A stretch of 12,495 nt of DNA from Actinomycetota bacterium. Its GTDB lineage: Bacteria > Actinomycetota > Actinomycetes > Nanopelagicales > Nanopelagicaceae. Of the stretch, positions 1 through 5,357 are shown in pieces. The notes under the pieces were generated by a model. That model was not told the origin of the DNA and made no database searches. It saw only the letters and a list, made by a program, of their open reading frames with translations. The position numbers and the translations under genes were made by a program. The stretch lies in the NCBI GenBank assembly GCA_013205455.1, contig JABMMO010000105.1, positions 1 through 12,495 of the forward strand. Direction: 5' to 3'. Numbering within the stretch: position 1 is the stretch's first letter; every line of letters begins with the position of its first letter.

Positions 1-420
1 CCGAAAATTTCTAAAGTGGTTGTCGGAATGGGGCCAGGTCCGTTCACGGGACTTCGAGTCGGTATTGTTTTTGCACAAACTTTTGCCAGCGCCAGAAATA
101 TTCCTTGGGTAGGAGTATGTACTCTAGATGCAATTGCGCTCAGTATCGCAGAAAATGAATTTATCGTGGCCACAAATGCGCGTCGAAAAGAGATTTACTG
201 GGCTAAGTACTTAAATGGCGTAAGAACAATTGGACCATCAGTTGCTAAACCAGAAGCGCTCTCTAAATATAGCGAAGCGAAATTTGGATTTGGGTTTACC
301 AGCGAGCTTTCACCGCATCCCAAAGATTTGTTAAAGATTTCAGAAGAAAGAAAGAATCACTTAATCGAACCAATGTATTTGCGAAACCCAGATGCAGTCC
401 CAACGATCGAGCGCAAATGA
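1..420 (+). CDS. tsaB: TsaB, t6A biosynthesis protein (5' end truncated)
   Basis: TsaB is the inactive ASKHA-fold partner of TsaD in the complex that adds threonylcarbamoyl to A37 of ANN-decoding tRNAs in the cytoplasm. The reading frame is open from base 1; 139 residues are visible and roughly 60-80 N-terminal residues should lie to the left, judging from the usual 200-230 aa. The family signature GPGPFTGLRVG lies at visible residues 11-21, near the middle of a full TsaB. A GTG at 16 could serve as a start codon but falls inside the conserved fold, so it is not the real start. The stop overlaps the rimI start by 4 bases (ATGA), indicating translational coupling. In relatives tsaE is often just upstream, which cannot be checked here. 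Confidence 0.93.
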   Translation, partial: PKISKVVVGMGPGPFTGLRVGIVFAQTFASARNIPWVGVCTLDAIALSIAENEFIVATNARRKEIYWAKYLNGVRTIGPSVAKPEALSKYSEAKFGFGFTSELSPHPKDLLKISEERKNHLIEPMYLRNPDAVPTIERK

Positions 421-872
421 TTACTTATCGCGACATGGTGATTTTTGATTTAGGTGCAGTCCAAGCGATGGAGCGCGCGGTTTATCCCGATGATGCTTGG
501 TCGTTAGCGCAATTTAAAGAGGAGTTGGCTGGAACCCCGCGGAGTCGTTTCTATATCGTTGCATGCGAAGAGCAAGAGATTGTTGGCTATGCCGGCATCG
601 CAATTACCCAAGATGTTGCCGATATTCATACGTTGACGGTTGACCCTAAATATCGCAGGCGTGGCATTGGAAACGAGCTACTTCGCAAAATAGAAGATTG
701 GGCAATAGATCGCGGCGCGCTATCTCTGATGCTGGAGATGCGGGTAGGTAATAGCCAAGCGCAACCTCTTTATGAAGCTGCTGGATATCAAGCAATTTCA
801 GAACGTAAGCATTATTACGGCACCGGAGTTCATGCCATCATCATGAAGAAAGTGGTGTCAGGTGAAAAGTGA
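417..872 (+). CDS. rimI: RimI-type GNAT N-acetyltransferase
   Basis: A 151-residue GNAT acetyltransferase. RimI of E. coli acetylates the N-terminal alanine of ribosomal protein S18; actinobacterial RimI may act on more N-termini. The acetyl-CoA loop RRRGIG is at residues 80-85, after strand 4 (DIHTLTVDP, 69-77). The C-terminal half has the RimI-type LEMRVGNSQAQPLYEAAGY (106-124), with E107 and Y119 at the positions of the catalytic Glu and Tyr of E. coli RimI, followed by a YY pair at 133-134. Length is normal for the family. It overlaps tsaB by 4 bases and tsaD by 11, so the three are surely cotranscribed. No strong ribosome binding site precedes it, in keeping with coupling to tsaB. Confidence 0.93.
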   Translation: MITYRDMVIFDLGAVQAMERAVYPDDAWSLAQFKEELAGTPRSRFYIVACEEQEIVGYAGIAITQDVADIHTLTVDPKYRRRGIGNELLRKIEDWAIDRGALSLMLEMRVGNSQAQPLYEAAGYQAISERKHYYGTGVHAIIMKKVVSGEK

Positions 873-1899
873 GCCGCTGATATTAGGAATTGAAACTTCA
901 TGCGATGAGACCGCTGTCGGAATTGTGCGCGGCCGAACGCTATTAGCAAATGTGATTTCATCTAGCGTGGCAGAGCATGCCCGATTTGGCGGCGTAGTTC
1001 CCGAAGTTGCATCGCGCGCACATTTAGAAGCAATGCAACCCGCAATTGCACAAGCCTTGAAAGATAGTGGAATCTCGCTCTCCGATCTCGATGGTATTGC
1101 GGTAACGGCAGGTCCAGGTTTGATTGGCGCGCTCCTTGTTGGCGTATCGGCAGCTTCCGCACTTGCACTTGCGTTAGATAAACCGCTATTTGGTGTAAAT
1201 CATTTAGCATCACATGTTGCAGTCGATGTACTTACCCATACCAAACCATTAGAGCCAACTATTGCGTTATTAGTTAGCGGTGGCCATTCATCGTTATTAA
1301 AAGTTTCCGATATTACTGGCGATATAACTGCACTTGGTCAAACTATGGATGATGCAGCCGGTGAAGCATTTGATAAAATCGCGCGGGTACTTGGTTTAGG
1401 TTTTCCCGGCGGTCCATTAATAGATCGCGATGCAAAAGCTGGCGATCGAAATGCAATTGCATTCCCACGCGGTTTGACGCAAGCGCCCGAAATGTTGAGC
1501 CGCCCATTTGATTTTTCTTTCTCTGGTTTAAAAACTGCCGTGGCTAGATATATTGCAGCTACGCCAACTGCAAAGCGGGCTGATATCTCAGCTTCATTTC
1601 AAGAAGCGGTGGTCGACGTTTTAACGATGAAAGCGATTCGGGCATGCAAAGAGACCGGGATCGAATCTTTAGTAATTGCTGGCGGGGTAGCGGCCAATTC
1701 CAGGCTCCGTGAGTTAGCTAGCGAACGGTGCGCTACAAACGGGATCGAACTTCGGACCCCGCCGCCGGCTCTCTGTACCGATAACGGCGCGATGGTGGCT
1801 GCTCTGGGCTCGCTAGCGATGAGTTCTGGGCGTAAACCTTCGGAGATCGGGGTCGCCGCAGAGTCCTCGGTTCCAGTAAGCCGTGCGATCTGGGCGTAA
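862..1899 (+). CDS. tsaD: TsaD, tRNA N6-threonylcarbamoyladenosine transferase
   Basis: TsaD (formerly Gcp) transfers the threonylcarbamoyl group from threonylcarbamoyl-AMP to A37 of tRNA, working with TsaB and TsaE. At 345 residues it is full length. Visible motifs are GIETSCDETAVGIV (9-22), the metal ligands H114 and H118 in NHLASH, SGGH (139-142), the EAFDKIARVLGLGFPGGP stretch (168-184), FSFSGLKTAV (218-227), the nucleotide loop AGGVAANSRLR (273-283) and metal ligand D307 in CTDNGA. The GTG at 862 lies inside rimI and places the first motif at residue 9 as expected. Codon use changes near the end: from about 1681 to the stop GC is about 63%, against about 43% just before (see findings). 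No terminator is seen before groES, so read-through into groES is possible. Confidence 0.97.
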   Translation: MKSEPLILGIETSCDETAVGIVRGRTLLANVISSSVAEHARFGGVVPEVASRAHLEAMQPAIAQALKDSGISLSDLDGIAVTAGPGLIGALLVGVSAASALALALDKPLFGVNHLASHVAVDVLTHTKPLEPTIALLVSGGHSSLLKVSDITGDITALGQTMDDAAGEAFDKIARVLGLGFPGGPLIDRDAKAGDRNAIAFPRGLTQAPEMLSRPFDFSFSGLKTAVARYIAATPTAKRADISASFQEAVVDVLTMKAIRACKETGIESLVIAGGVAANSRLRELASERCATNGIELRTPPPALCTDNGAMVAALGSLAMSSGRKPSEIGVAAESSVPVSRAIWA

Positions 1900-1908
1900 A
1901 TCCTCAAA

Positions 1909-1937
1909 TTGACCCAACGGAATAAGCATCATAGATT
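1909..1937 (+). promoter_or_regulatory. Probable groESL promoter
   Basis: A -35 hexamer TTGACC (1909-1914, 5 of 6 to TTGACA) and a -10 hexamer TAGATT (1932-1937, 4 of 6 to TATAAT) are separated by 17 bases. Transcription would begin near 1943-1945, at the left edge of the CIRCE operator, the usual arrangement for HrcA-controlled groE operons. The match is by eye; no transcript data. Confidence 0.6.
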
Positions 1938-1942
1938 TGGCG

Positions 1943-1969
1943 TTAGCACTCTCAGGTCCACACTGCTAA
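1943..1969 (+). promoter_or_regulatory. CIRCE operator (HrcA site) of groESL
   Basis: The left arm TTAGCACTC (1943-1951) is identical to the CIRCE consensus. A spacer of exactly 9 bases follows, then the right arm CACTGCTAA (1961-1969), matching 7 of 9 bases of GAGTGCTAA. CIRCE is the binding site of the heat-shock repressor HrcA and lies typically at the transcription start of groE operons, as here. I infer that groESL is HrcA-repressed and heat-induced; hrcA itself is not in the window. Confidence 0.88.
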
Positions 1970-2000
1970 AGGGCAGGAATTCGGGCCGAGCATAAATTTC

Positions 2001-2016
2001 TCTAGGCAAACCTAGA
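2001..2016 (+). promoter_or_regulatory. Small hairpin in the groES 5' leader
   Basis: TCTAGG and CCTAGA form a perfect 6-bp stem with a 4-base loop CAAA. It ends 11 bases before the AGGAG ribosome binding site of groES. It has no U-tract, so it is not a terminator. A role in mRNA stability or temperature response is possible but unproven. Confidence 0.4.
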
Positions 2017-2027
2017 AAAGAGATAAA

Positions 2028-2032
2028 AGGAG
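2028..2032 (+). promoter_or_regulatory. groES ribosome binding site
   Basis: AGGAG lies 7 bases before the groES ATG at 2040, the clearest Shine-Dalgarno sequence in the left part of the window. It supports this start and suggests strong translation. Confidence 0.85.
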
Positions 2033-2039
2033 TACATCG

Positions 2040-2333
2040 ATGGCCATTGCCATTAAGCCACTTGAAGATCGTATCGTTGTAAAAACTAATGATGCTGAAC
2101 AAAAAACCGCTTCTGGTTTGGTAATTCCAGATACTGCACAAGAGAAGCCACAAGAAGGCACCGTTGTTGCAGTAGGACCAGGTCGTTTTGATGACGGCGT
2201 GCGCGTACCAATGGATATCAAAGTCGGTGATGTTGTTCTATACAGCAAATACGGCGGAACTGAAATTAAACATAGCGGCGAGGAATATTTAGTTCTCTCA
2301 GCTCGCGACATTCTCGCAGTTATTGAGAAGTAG
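2040..2333 (+). CDS. groES: GroES, 10-kDa co-chaperonin
   Basis: GroES is the heptameric lid of the GroEL folding chamber in the cytoplasm. The protein has 97 residues, the normal length. It begins IKPLEDRIVVK, carries the mobile loop with the hydrophobic LVI (27-29) that docks on GroEL, followed by GTVVAVGPGR (40-49), and ends in the conserved YLVLSARDILAVIEK. It is the first gene of its operon; groEL starts 2 bases after its stop, so the two are translationally coupled. Expression is probably controlled by the CIRCE operator upstream. Confidence 0.98.
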   Translation: MAIAIKPLEDRIVVKTNDAEQKTASGLVIPDTAQEKPQEGTVVAVGPGRFDDGVRVPMDIKVGDVVLYSKYGGTEIKHSGEEYLVLSARDILAVIEK

Positions 2334-2335
2334 AA

Positions 2336-3970
2336 ATGGGTAAGAGTTTACATTTCGACGAAGAAGCTCGTCGTGGCATGGAACGTGGTGTCAACATTTT
2401 GGCTGACACTGTGAAAGTAACGCTTGGACCTAAGGGTCGCAACGTGGTAATCGGCCGCTCTTTTGGTGCGCCATTGATTACTAATGACGGCGTAACTATT
2501 GCAAAAGAAATCGAATTATCTGATCCAGCCGAAAACATGGGCGCCCAACTTGTTAAGCAAGTTGCAGAGAAAACCAATGATGTAGCTGGCGATGGAACTA
2601 CAACTGCAACTGTATTGGCGCAAGCAATGGTTAAGGAAGGTCTTCGTAACCTTGCTGCCGGGGCTCAACCAATGGGCATCAAAATGGGTATCGAAAAAGC
2701 AGTAGTAGCAATCGTTGAAAAATTGCACGCTAATGCAACCAAGATCTCAGATAAAGATCAGATTGCAAACGTTGCCACAATTTCTGCGCAAGACCGCGCT
2801 ATTGGTGAATTAATTGCTGAAGCGATGGATAAAGTTGGGAAAGACGGCGTTATTACCGTTGAAGAATCCCCAACTACCGGTCTTGAATTGGAATTCACTG
2901 AAGGTATGCAATTCGATAAAGGTTATATTTCACAATATTTCGTAACCGATGCCGATCGCATGGAAACTGTTTTGGAAGATGCTTTTGTACTTATCTCCGG
3001 CGGCAAAATTTCAGCGCTTGCTGAACTATTGCCTATCTTGGAAAAAGTTGCCCAAACCAGCAAGCCAATGTTGATCATTGCGGAAGATGTAGAAGGCGAA
3101 GCGCTTTCGACTCTCGTAGTTAACCGGATGCGTGGCGTATTTACTTCTGCTGCAGTTAAGGCCCCAGGTTTTGGAGATCGCCGTAAAGCGATGCTGCAAG
3201 ATATGGCAATCCTTACCGGTGCAACGGTTATAACTCCAGAAATCGGTTTGAAGTTAGATCAAGCAGATCTAACGATGCTCGGTAAAGCTCGTCGAATCGT
3301 TATTACAAAAGACACCACAACAATCGTTGATGGTGGCGGCGACAAGGCAGCTGTAGCTGGTCGAGTTAGCGAAATCCGTAAGGAGATCGAAACCACTGAT
3401 TCCGATTGGGATCGCGAAAAACTACAAGAGCGCGTTGCAAAACTTGCTGGCGGAGTTTGCGTAATCAAAGTTGGCGCACATACTGAAGTCGAATTGAAAG
3501 AGAGGAAGCACCGTTTAGAAGATGCAATCTCTGCAACTCGCGCAGCAGTAGAAGAGGGAATTGTGGTTGGCGGTGGCGCAGCACTCGTGCACGCATCATC
3601 CGCTCTCGATAAGGACCTCGGCCTCGATGGCGACCAAGCAGTTGGCGTTCGATTAGTTCGCAAAGCTTGCGAAGAACCACTTCGCTGGATCGCGGAAAAT
3701 GCTGGCCACGAAGGCTACGTTGTTGTATCAAAAGTTCGCGCTATGAAACCAAACGAAGGTTTCAATGCTGCAACTGATGTTTACGGCGATCTAGTTAAAG
3801 ATGGCGTAATTGATCCAGTAAAGGTAACTCGTTCTGCGCTTGCAAACGCAGCATCGATTGCCGCAATGTTCATTACAACTGAAGCACTTGTCTTCGAAAC
3901 TCCAGAAAATAAGAAAGCTGAAGCAGCTGGAAATGGTCATAGCCATGGTCCGGGCGGACATTCACATTAA
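2336..3970 (+). CDS. groEL: GroEL, 60-kDa chaperonin with His-rich C-terminus
   Basis: GroEL forms the double-ring ATP-driven folding chamber. At 544 residues it is full length. ATP-site motifs are visible: LGPKGRNVV (30-38), NDGVTIAKEIEL (50-61), AGDGTTTATVLAQ (84-96) and the C-terminal VVGGGAALVH. The tail is GNGHSHGPGGHSH, His-rich instead of the Gly-Met repeats of the main housekeeping GroEL. In actinobacteria with two chaperonins the copy next to groES (GroEL1) commonly has a His-rich tail while a separate groEL2 has GGM. I therefore read this as the GroEL1 type; whether a second copy exists elsewhere cannot be seen. The gene ends about 10 bases before a strong terminator and faces whiB3 tail to tail. 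Confidence 0.98.
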   Translation: MGKSLHFDEEARRGMERGVNILADTVKVTLGPKGRNVVIGRSFGAPLITNDGVTIAKEIELSDPAENMGAQLVKQVAEKTNDVAGDGTTTATVLAQAMVKEGLRNLAAGAQPMGIKMGIEKAVVAIVEKLHANATKISDKDQIANVATISAQDRAIGELIAEAMDKVGKDGVITVEESPTTGLELEFTEGMQFDKGYISQYFVTDADRMETVLEDAFVLISGGKISALAELLPILEKVAQTSKPMLIIAEDVEGEALSTLVVNRMRGVFTSAAVKAPGFGDRRKAMLQDMAILTGATVITPEIGLKLDQADLTMLGKARRIVITKDTTTIVDGGGDKAAVAGRVSEIRKEIETTDSDWDREKLQERVAKLAGGVCVIKVGAHTEVELKERKHRLEDAISATRAAVEEGIVVGGGAALVHASSALDKDLGLDGDQAVGVRLVRKACEEPLRWIAENAGHEGYVVVSKVRAMKPNEGFNAATDVYGDLVKDGVIDPVKVTRSALANAASIAAMFITTEALVFETPENKKAEAAGNGHSHGPGGHSH

Positions 3971-3980
3971 TTGAAGTATT

Positions 3981-4019
3981 AAAAAACCCGAGTGGCTAAC
4001 TACGCCACTCGGGTTTTTT
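3981..4019. terminator. Bidirectional intrinsic terminator between groEL and whiB3
   Basis: A 16-bp perfect stem (3981-3996 with 4004-4019) surrounds a 7-base loop TAACTAC. The core CCCGAGTGGC pairs with GCCACTCGGG, with six A on the left and six T on the right, so either strand gives a GC-rich hairpin followed by a U-tract. It lies 10 bases after the groEL stop and 11 bases beyond the whiB3 stop, and serves both genes. Confidence 0.95.
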
Positions 4020-4030
4020 ATTTAAACTTA

Positions 4031-4333
4031 TTATGAAGCGCTAAATATTTTGCGGGTATGAGATTGGTCGATAATTGCCAATCGGTCATCTTCAGTAAGA
4101 CCGCCCCAGATTCCATATGGTTCTTGCGCTGCAAGTGCATGTGAGCGACAGGCAGCAATTACTGGACATGAAGCACAGACTGTTTTTGCGGCATTCTCGC
4201 GGGCTTTACGACGCGGACCACGTTCACCATCTGGATGAAAAAACATCTCGGAAGGCAGGGAGCGACAGGCGCCTTGATATTGCCATTCCCATGAATCAGC
4301 TACGGGCTTGGGTAATCGAGATAGCTCGGTCAT
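4031..4333 (-). CDS. whiB3: WhiB3/WhiD-type [4Fe-4S] transcription regulator
   Basis: Wbl proteins are actinobacterial regulators that bind a redox- and NO-sensitive [4Fe-4S] cluster and act with the principal sigma factor. From the start chosen here the protein has 100 residues, with cluster ligands C23, C53, C56 and C62 (CxxCxxxxxC) and the turn GIWGG (74-78). The stretch WEWQYQGACRS and FFHPDGERG resembles M. tuberculosis WhiB3 and Streptomyces WhiD. The start at 4333 gives the same cysteine numbering as mycobacterial WhiB3 and places a -10 hexamer 6 bases upstream. An ATG at 4357 would add 8 residues (MARLYVMD) but would lie upstream of that -10. Position, convergent to groEL, is as for mycobacterial whiB3. 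The last 10 residues are less familiar. Confidence 0.9.
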   Translation of the reverse strand: MTELSRLPKPVADSWEWQYQGACRSLPSEMFFHPDGERGPRRKARENAAKTVCASCPVIAACRSHALAAQEPYGIWGGLTEDDRLAIIDQSHTRKIFSAS

Positions 4334-4339
4334 ATCCAT

Positions 4340-4368
4340 AACATACAACCGCGCCATAGGTTGTTCAA
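4340..4368 (-). promoter_or_regulatory. Probable leaderless promoter of whiB3
   Basis: On the minus strand TTGAAC (4368-4363), 17 bases, then TATGTT (4345-4340) match the -35 and -10 consensus at 4 of 6 bases each. Six bases separate the -10 from the ATG at 4333, so transcription would start at or next to the start codon. No Shine-Dalgarno is seen before any of the three possible ATGs, which fits a leaderless message. Confidence 0.5.
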
Positions 4369-4380
4369 GTCTTTAACCTA
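4357..4380. repeat. Inverted repeat in the whiB3/carH-like divergent region
   Basis: TAGGTT (4357-4362) and AACCTA (4375-4380) are perfect 6-bp inverted arms 12 bases apart. The spacer contains the -35 hexamer of the proposed whiB3 promoter. A 7-base direct repeat TTCAAGT also occurs at 4364-4370 and 4393-4399. Either could be an operator. Arms this short arise by chance, so this is a candidate only. Confidence 0.3.
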
Positions 4381-4433
4381 CTTTTGGTGCGTTTCAAGTG
4401 GTGAGTTCGCTCTCAACGGGGCAGCATTGAGGC

Positions 4434-5336
4434 ATGAGCCTGCCGGAAACCGAGTTTCTTACGGTGGCAGCTGTTGCCCGTCTAATTGGCGTAGCGCCGG
4501 CCACTCTCCGAACCTGGGATCGTAGATATGGATTAGGTCCGAGCCGTCATACAAGTGGCAGTCATAGGCGTTACTCGGAATTAGATGTTTCTCGCCTGAC
4601 TTTAATGCGAAAACTAATTAGCACTGGGGTTGCTCCAGCAGATGCTGCTTTGACAGCTATAGCGCTAAAAGAGAAAAGTGGAGTTTCGAAAGAAGTTAGG
4701 CGAAAAGTTACTAAAGCGATTGATTCGCCAGATATCTTAATTGCAACTTTGATGCGAGCCGCTAGCGCTCTTGATTCTGCTTTGGTAGAAGAAATTGTCT
4801 TGACTCAGATTAAAAAATTTGGGGTAGCAACTTGTTGGCGAGATTTGATTTCGCCTTTACTAATTCAAATTGGCGAGAATTGGGAAAAGAGCAATAGTGA
4901 TATTGAAGTTGAGCATATGCTTAGTGAAGTATTACAAAGAACGCTTCGTGTAAGTCAAGAGCCACTTAGTAAGCCGATAAATTCCCGCCCAGTACTACTA
5001 GCTTGTCCAGGTGAAGAGCTTCATACTTTGCCACTACATGCGCTGGCAGCTGCGCTATCAGAGCAAAATATTGAAGTACATTTCCTTGGTGCGAGAACTC
5101 CGATTTCGGCGCTATCTGCCGTGGTGAAACGTTCTGCGCCGCCTGCGGTTTTTTTATGGGCCACCATGGCATCAAACGGTGACCATAAAATTGTTTCTGC
5201 GCTACCGAAGATTCGACCAACTCCAAGGATTTTGCTTGGTGGACCGGGTTGGAAGGTCGAAAATTGCAAGACCGCAACCTTTGTTACCGATTTAGATCAT
5301 GCTTGTAGTGAAATTACACGGGCGGTCGGCGCTTAA
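4434..5336 (+). CDS. MerR-family regulator with B12-binding domain (CarH-like)
   Basis: The 300-residue protein has three parts. A MerR-type winged helix comes first (about 8-70, including TLRTWDRRYGL and SHRRYSELD). A helical cobalamin-capping domain follows (about 98-175), then a Rossmann-like B12-binding domain (about 185-300, with LLACPGEELH, VHFLGARTP and ILLGGPGW). The CarH signature Wx9EH is intact as W150, E160 and H161. H197 sits 36 residues after H161, matching the spacing of the upper-face His142 and lower axial His177 of Thermus CarH. It may therefore bind adenosylcobalamin and act as a light-dependent repressor; this is inference from residues, and non-light B12 sensing is the alternative. 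It is divergent from whiB3, and the guaB promoter lies across its last bases and the short gap after it. No Shine-Dalgarno at usable spacing is seen; a weak CAGCAT 6 bases before the ATG could mean leaderless expression. Confidence 0.85.
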   Translation: MSLPETEFLTVAAVARLIGVAPATLRTWDRRYGLGPSRHTSGSHRRYSELDVSRLTLMRKLISTGVAPADAALTAIALKEKSGVSKEVRRKVTKAIDSPDILIATLMRAASALDSALVEEIVLTQIKKFGVATCWRDLISPLLIQIGENWEKSNSDIEVEHMLSEVLQRTLRVSQEPLSKPINSRPVLLACPGEELHTLPLHALAAALSEQNIEVHFLGARTPISALSAVVKRSAPPAVFLWATMASNGDHKIVSALPKIRPTPRILLGGPGWKVENCKTATFVTDLDHACSEITRAVGA

Positions 5337-5345
5337 AACCACCGA

Positions 5346-5351
5346 TAGACT
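5346..5351 (+). promoter_or_regulatory. Leaderless -10 element of guaB
   Basis: TAGACT ends 6 bases before the guaB ATG, the distance at which transcription starts at the start codon. No ribosome binding site is present. The surrounding 11 bases CCGATAGACTC (5342-5352) recur identically at 10593-10603 before pcrA. No convincing -35 is seen. Confidence 0.6.
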
Positions 5352-5357
5352 CACCCA

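Noticed and set aside
16..18. GTG at 16 as the tsaB start
   Set aside because: The conserved TsaB fold already runs through it from base 1, so the gene is cut by the window edge.
3259..3663. Minus-strand open frame (134 codons) opposite groEL
   Set aside because: Ser/Thr/Arg-rich translation typical of an antisense frame; no start signals or motifs.
5337..5357. Purine riboswitch before guaB
   Set aside because: Only 21 bases separate the genes and the promoter appears leaderless, so no leader RNA exists to fold.
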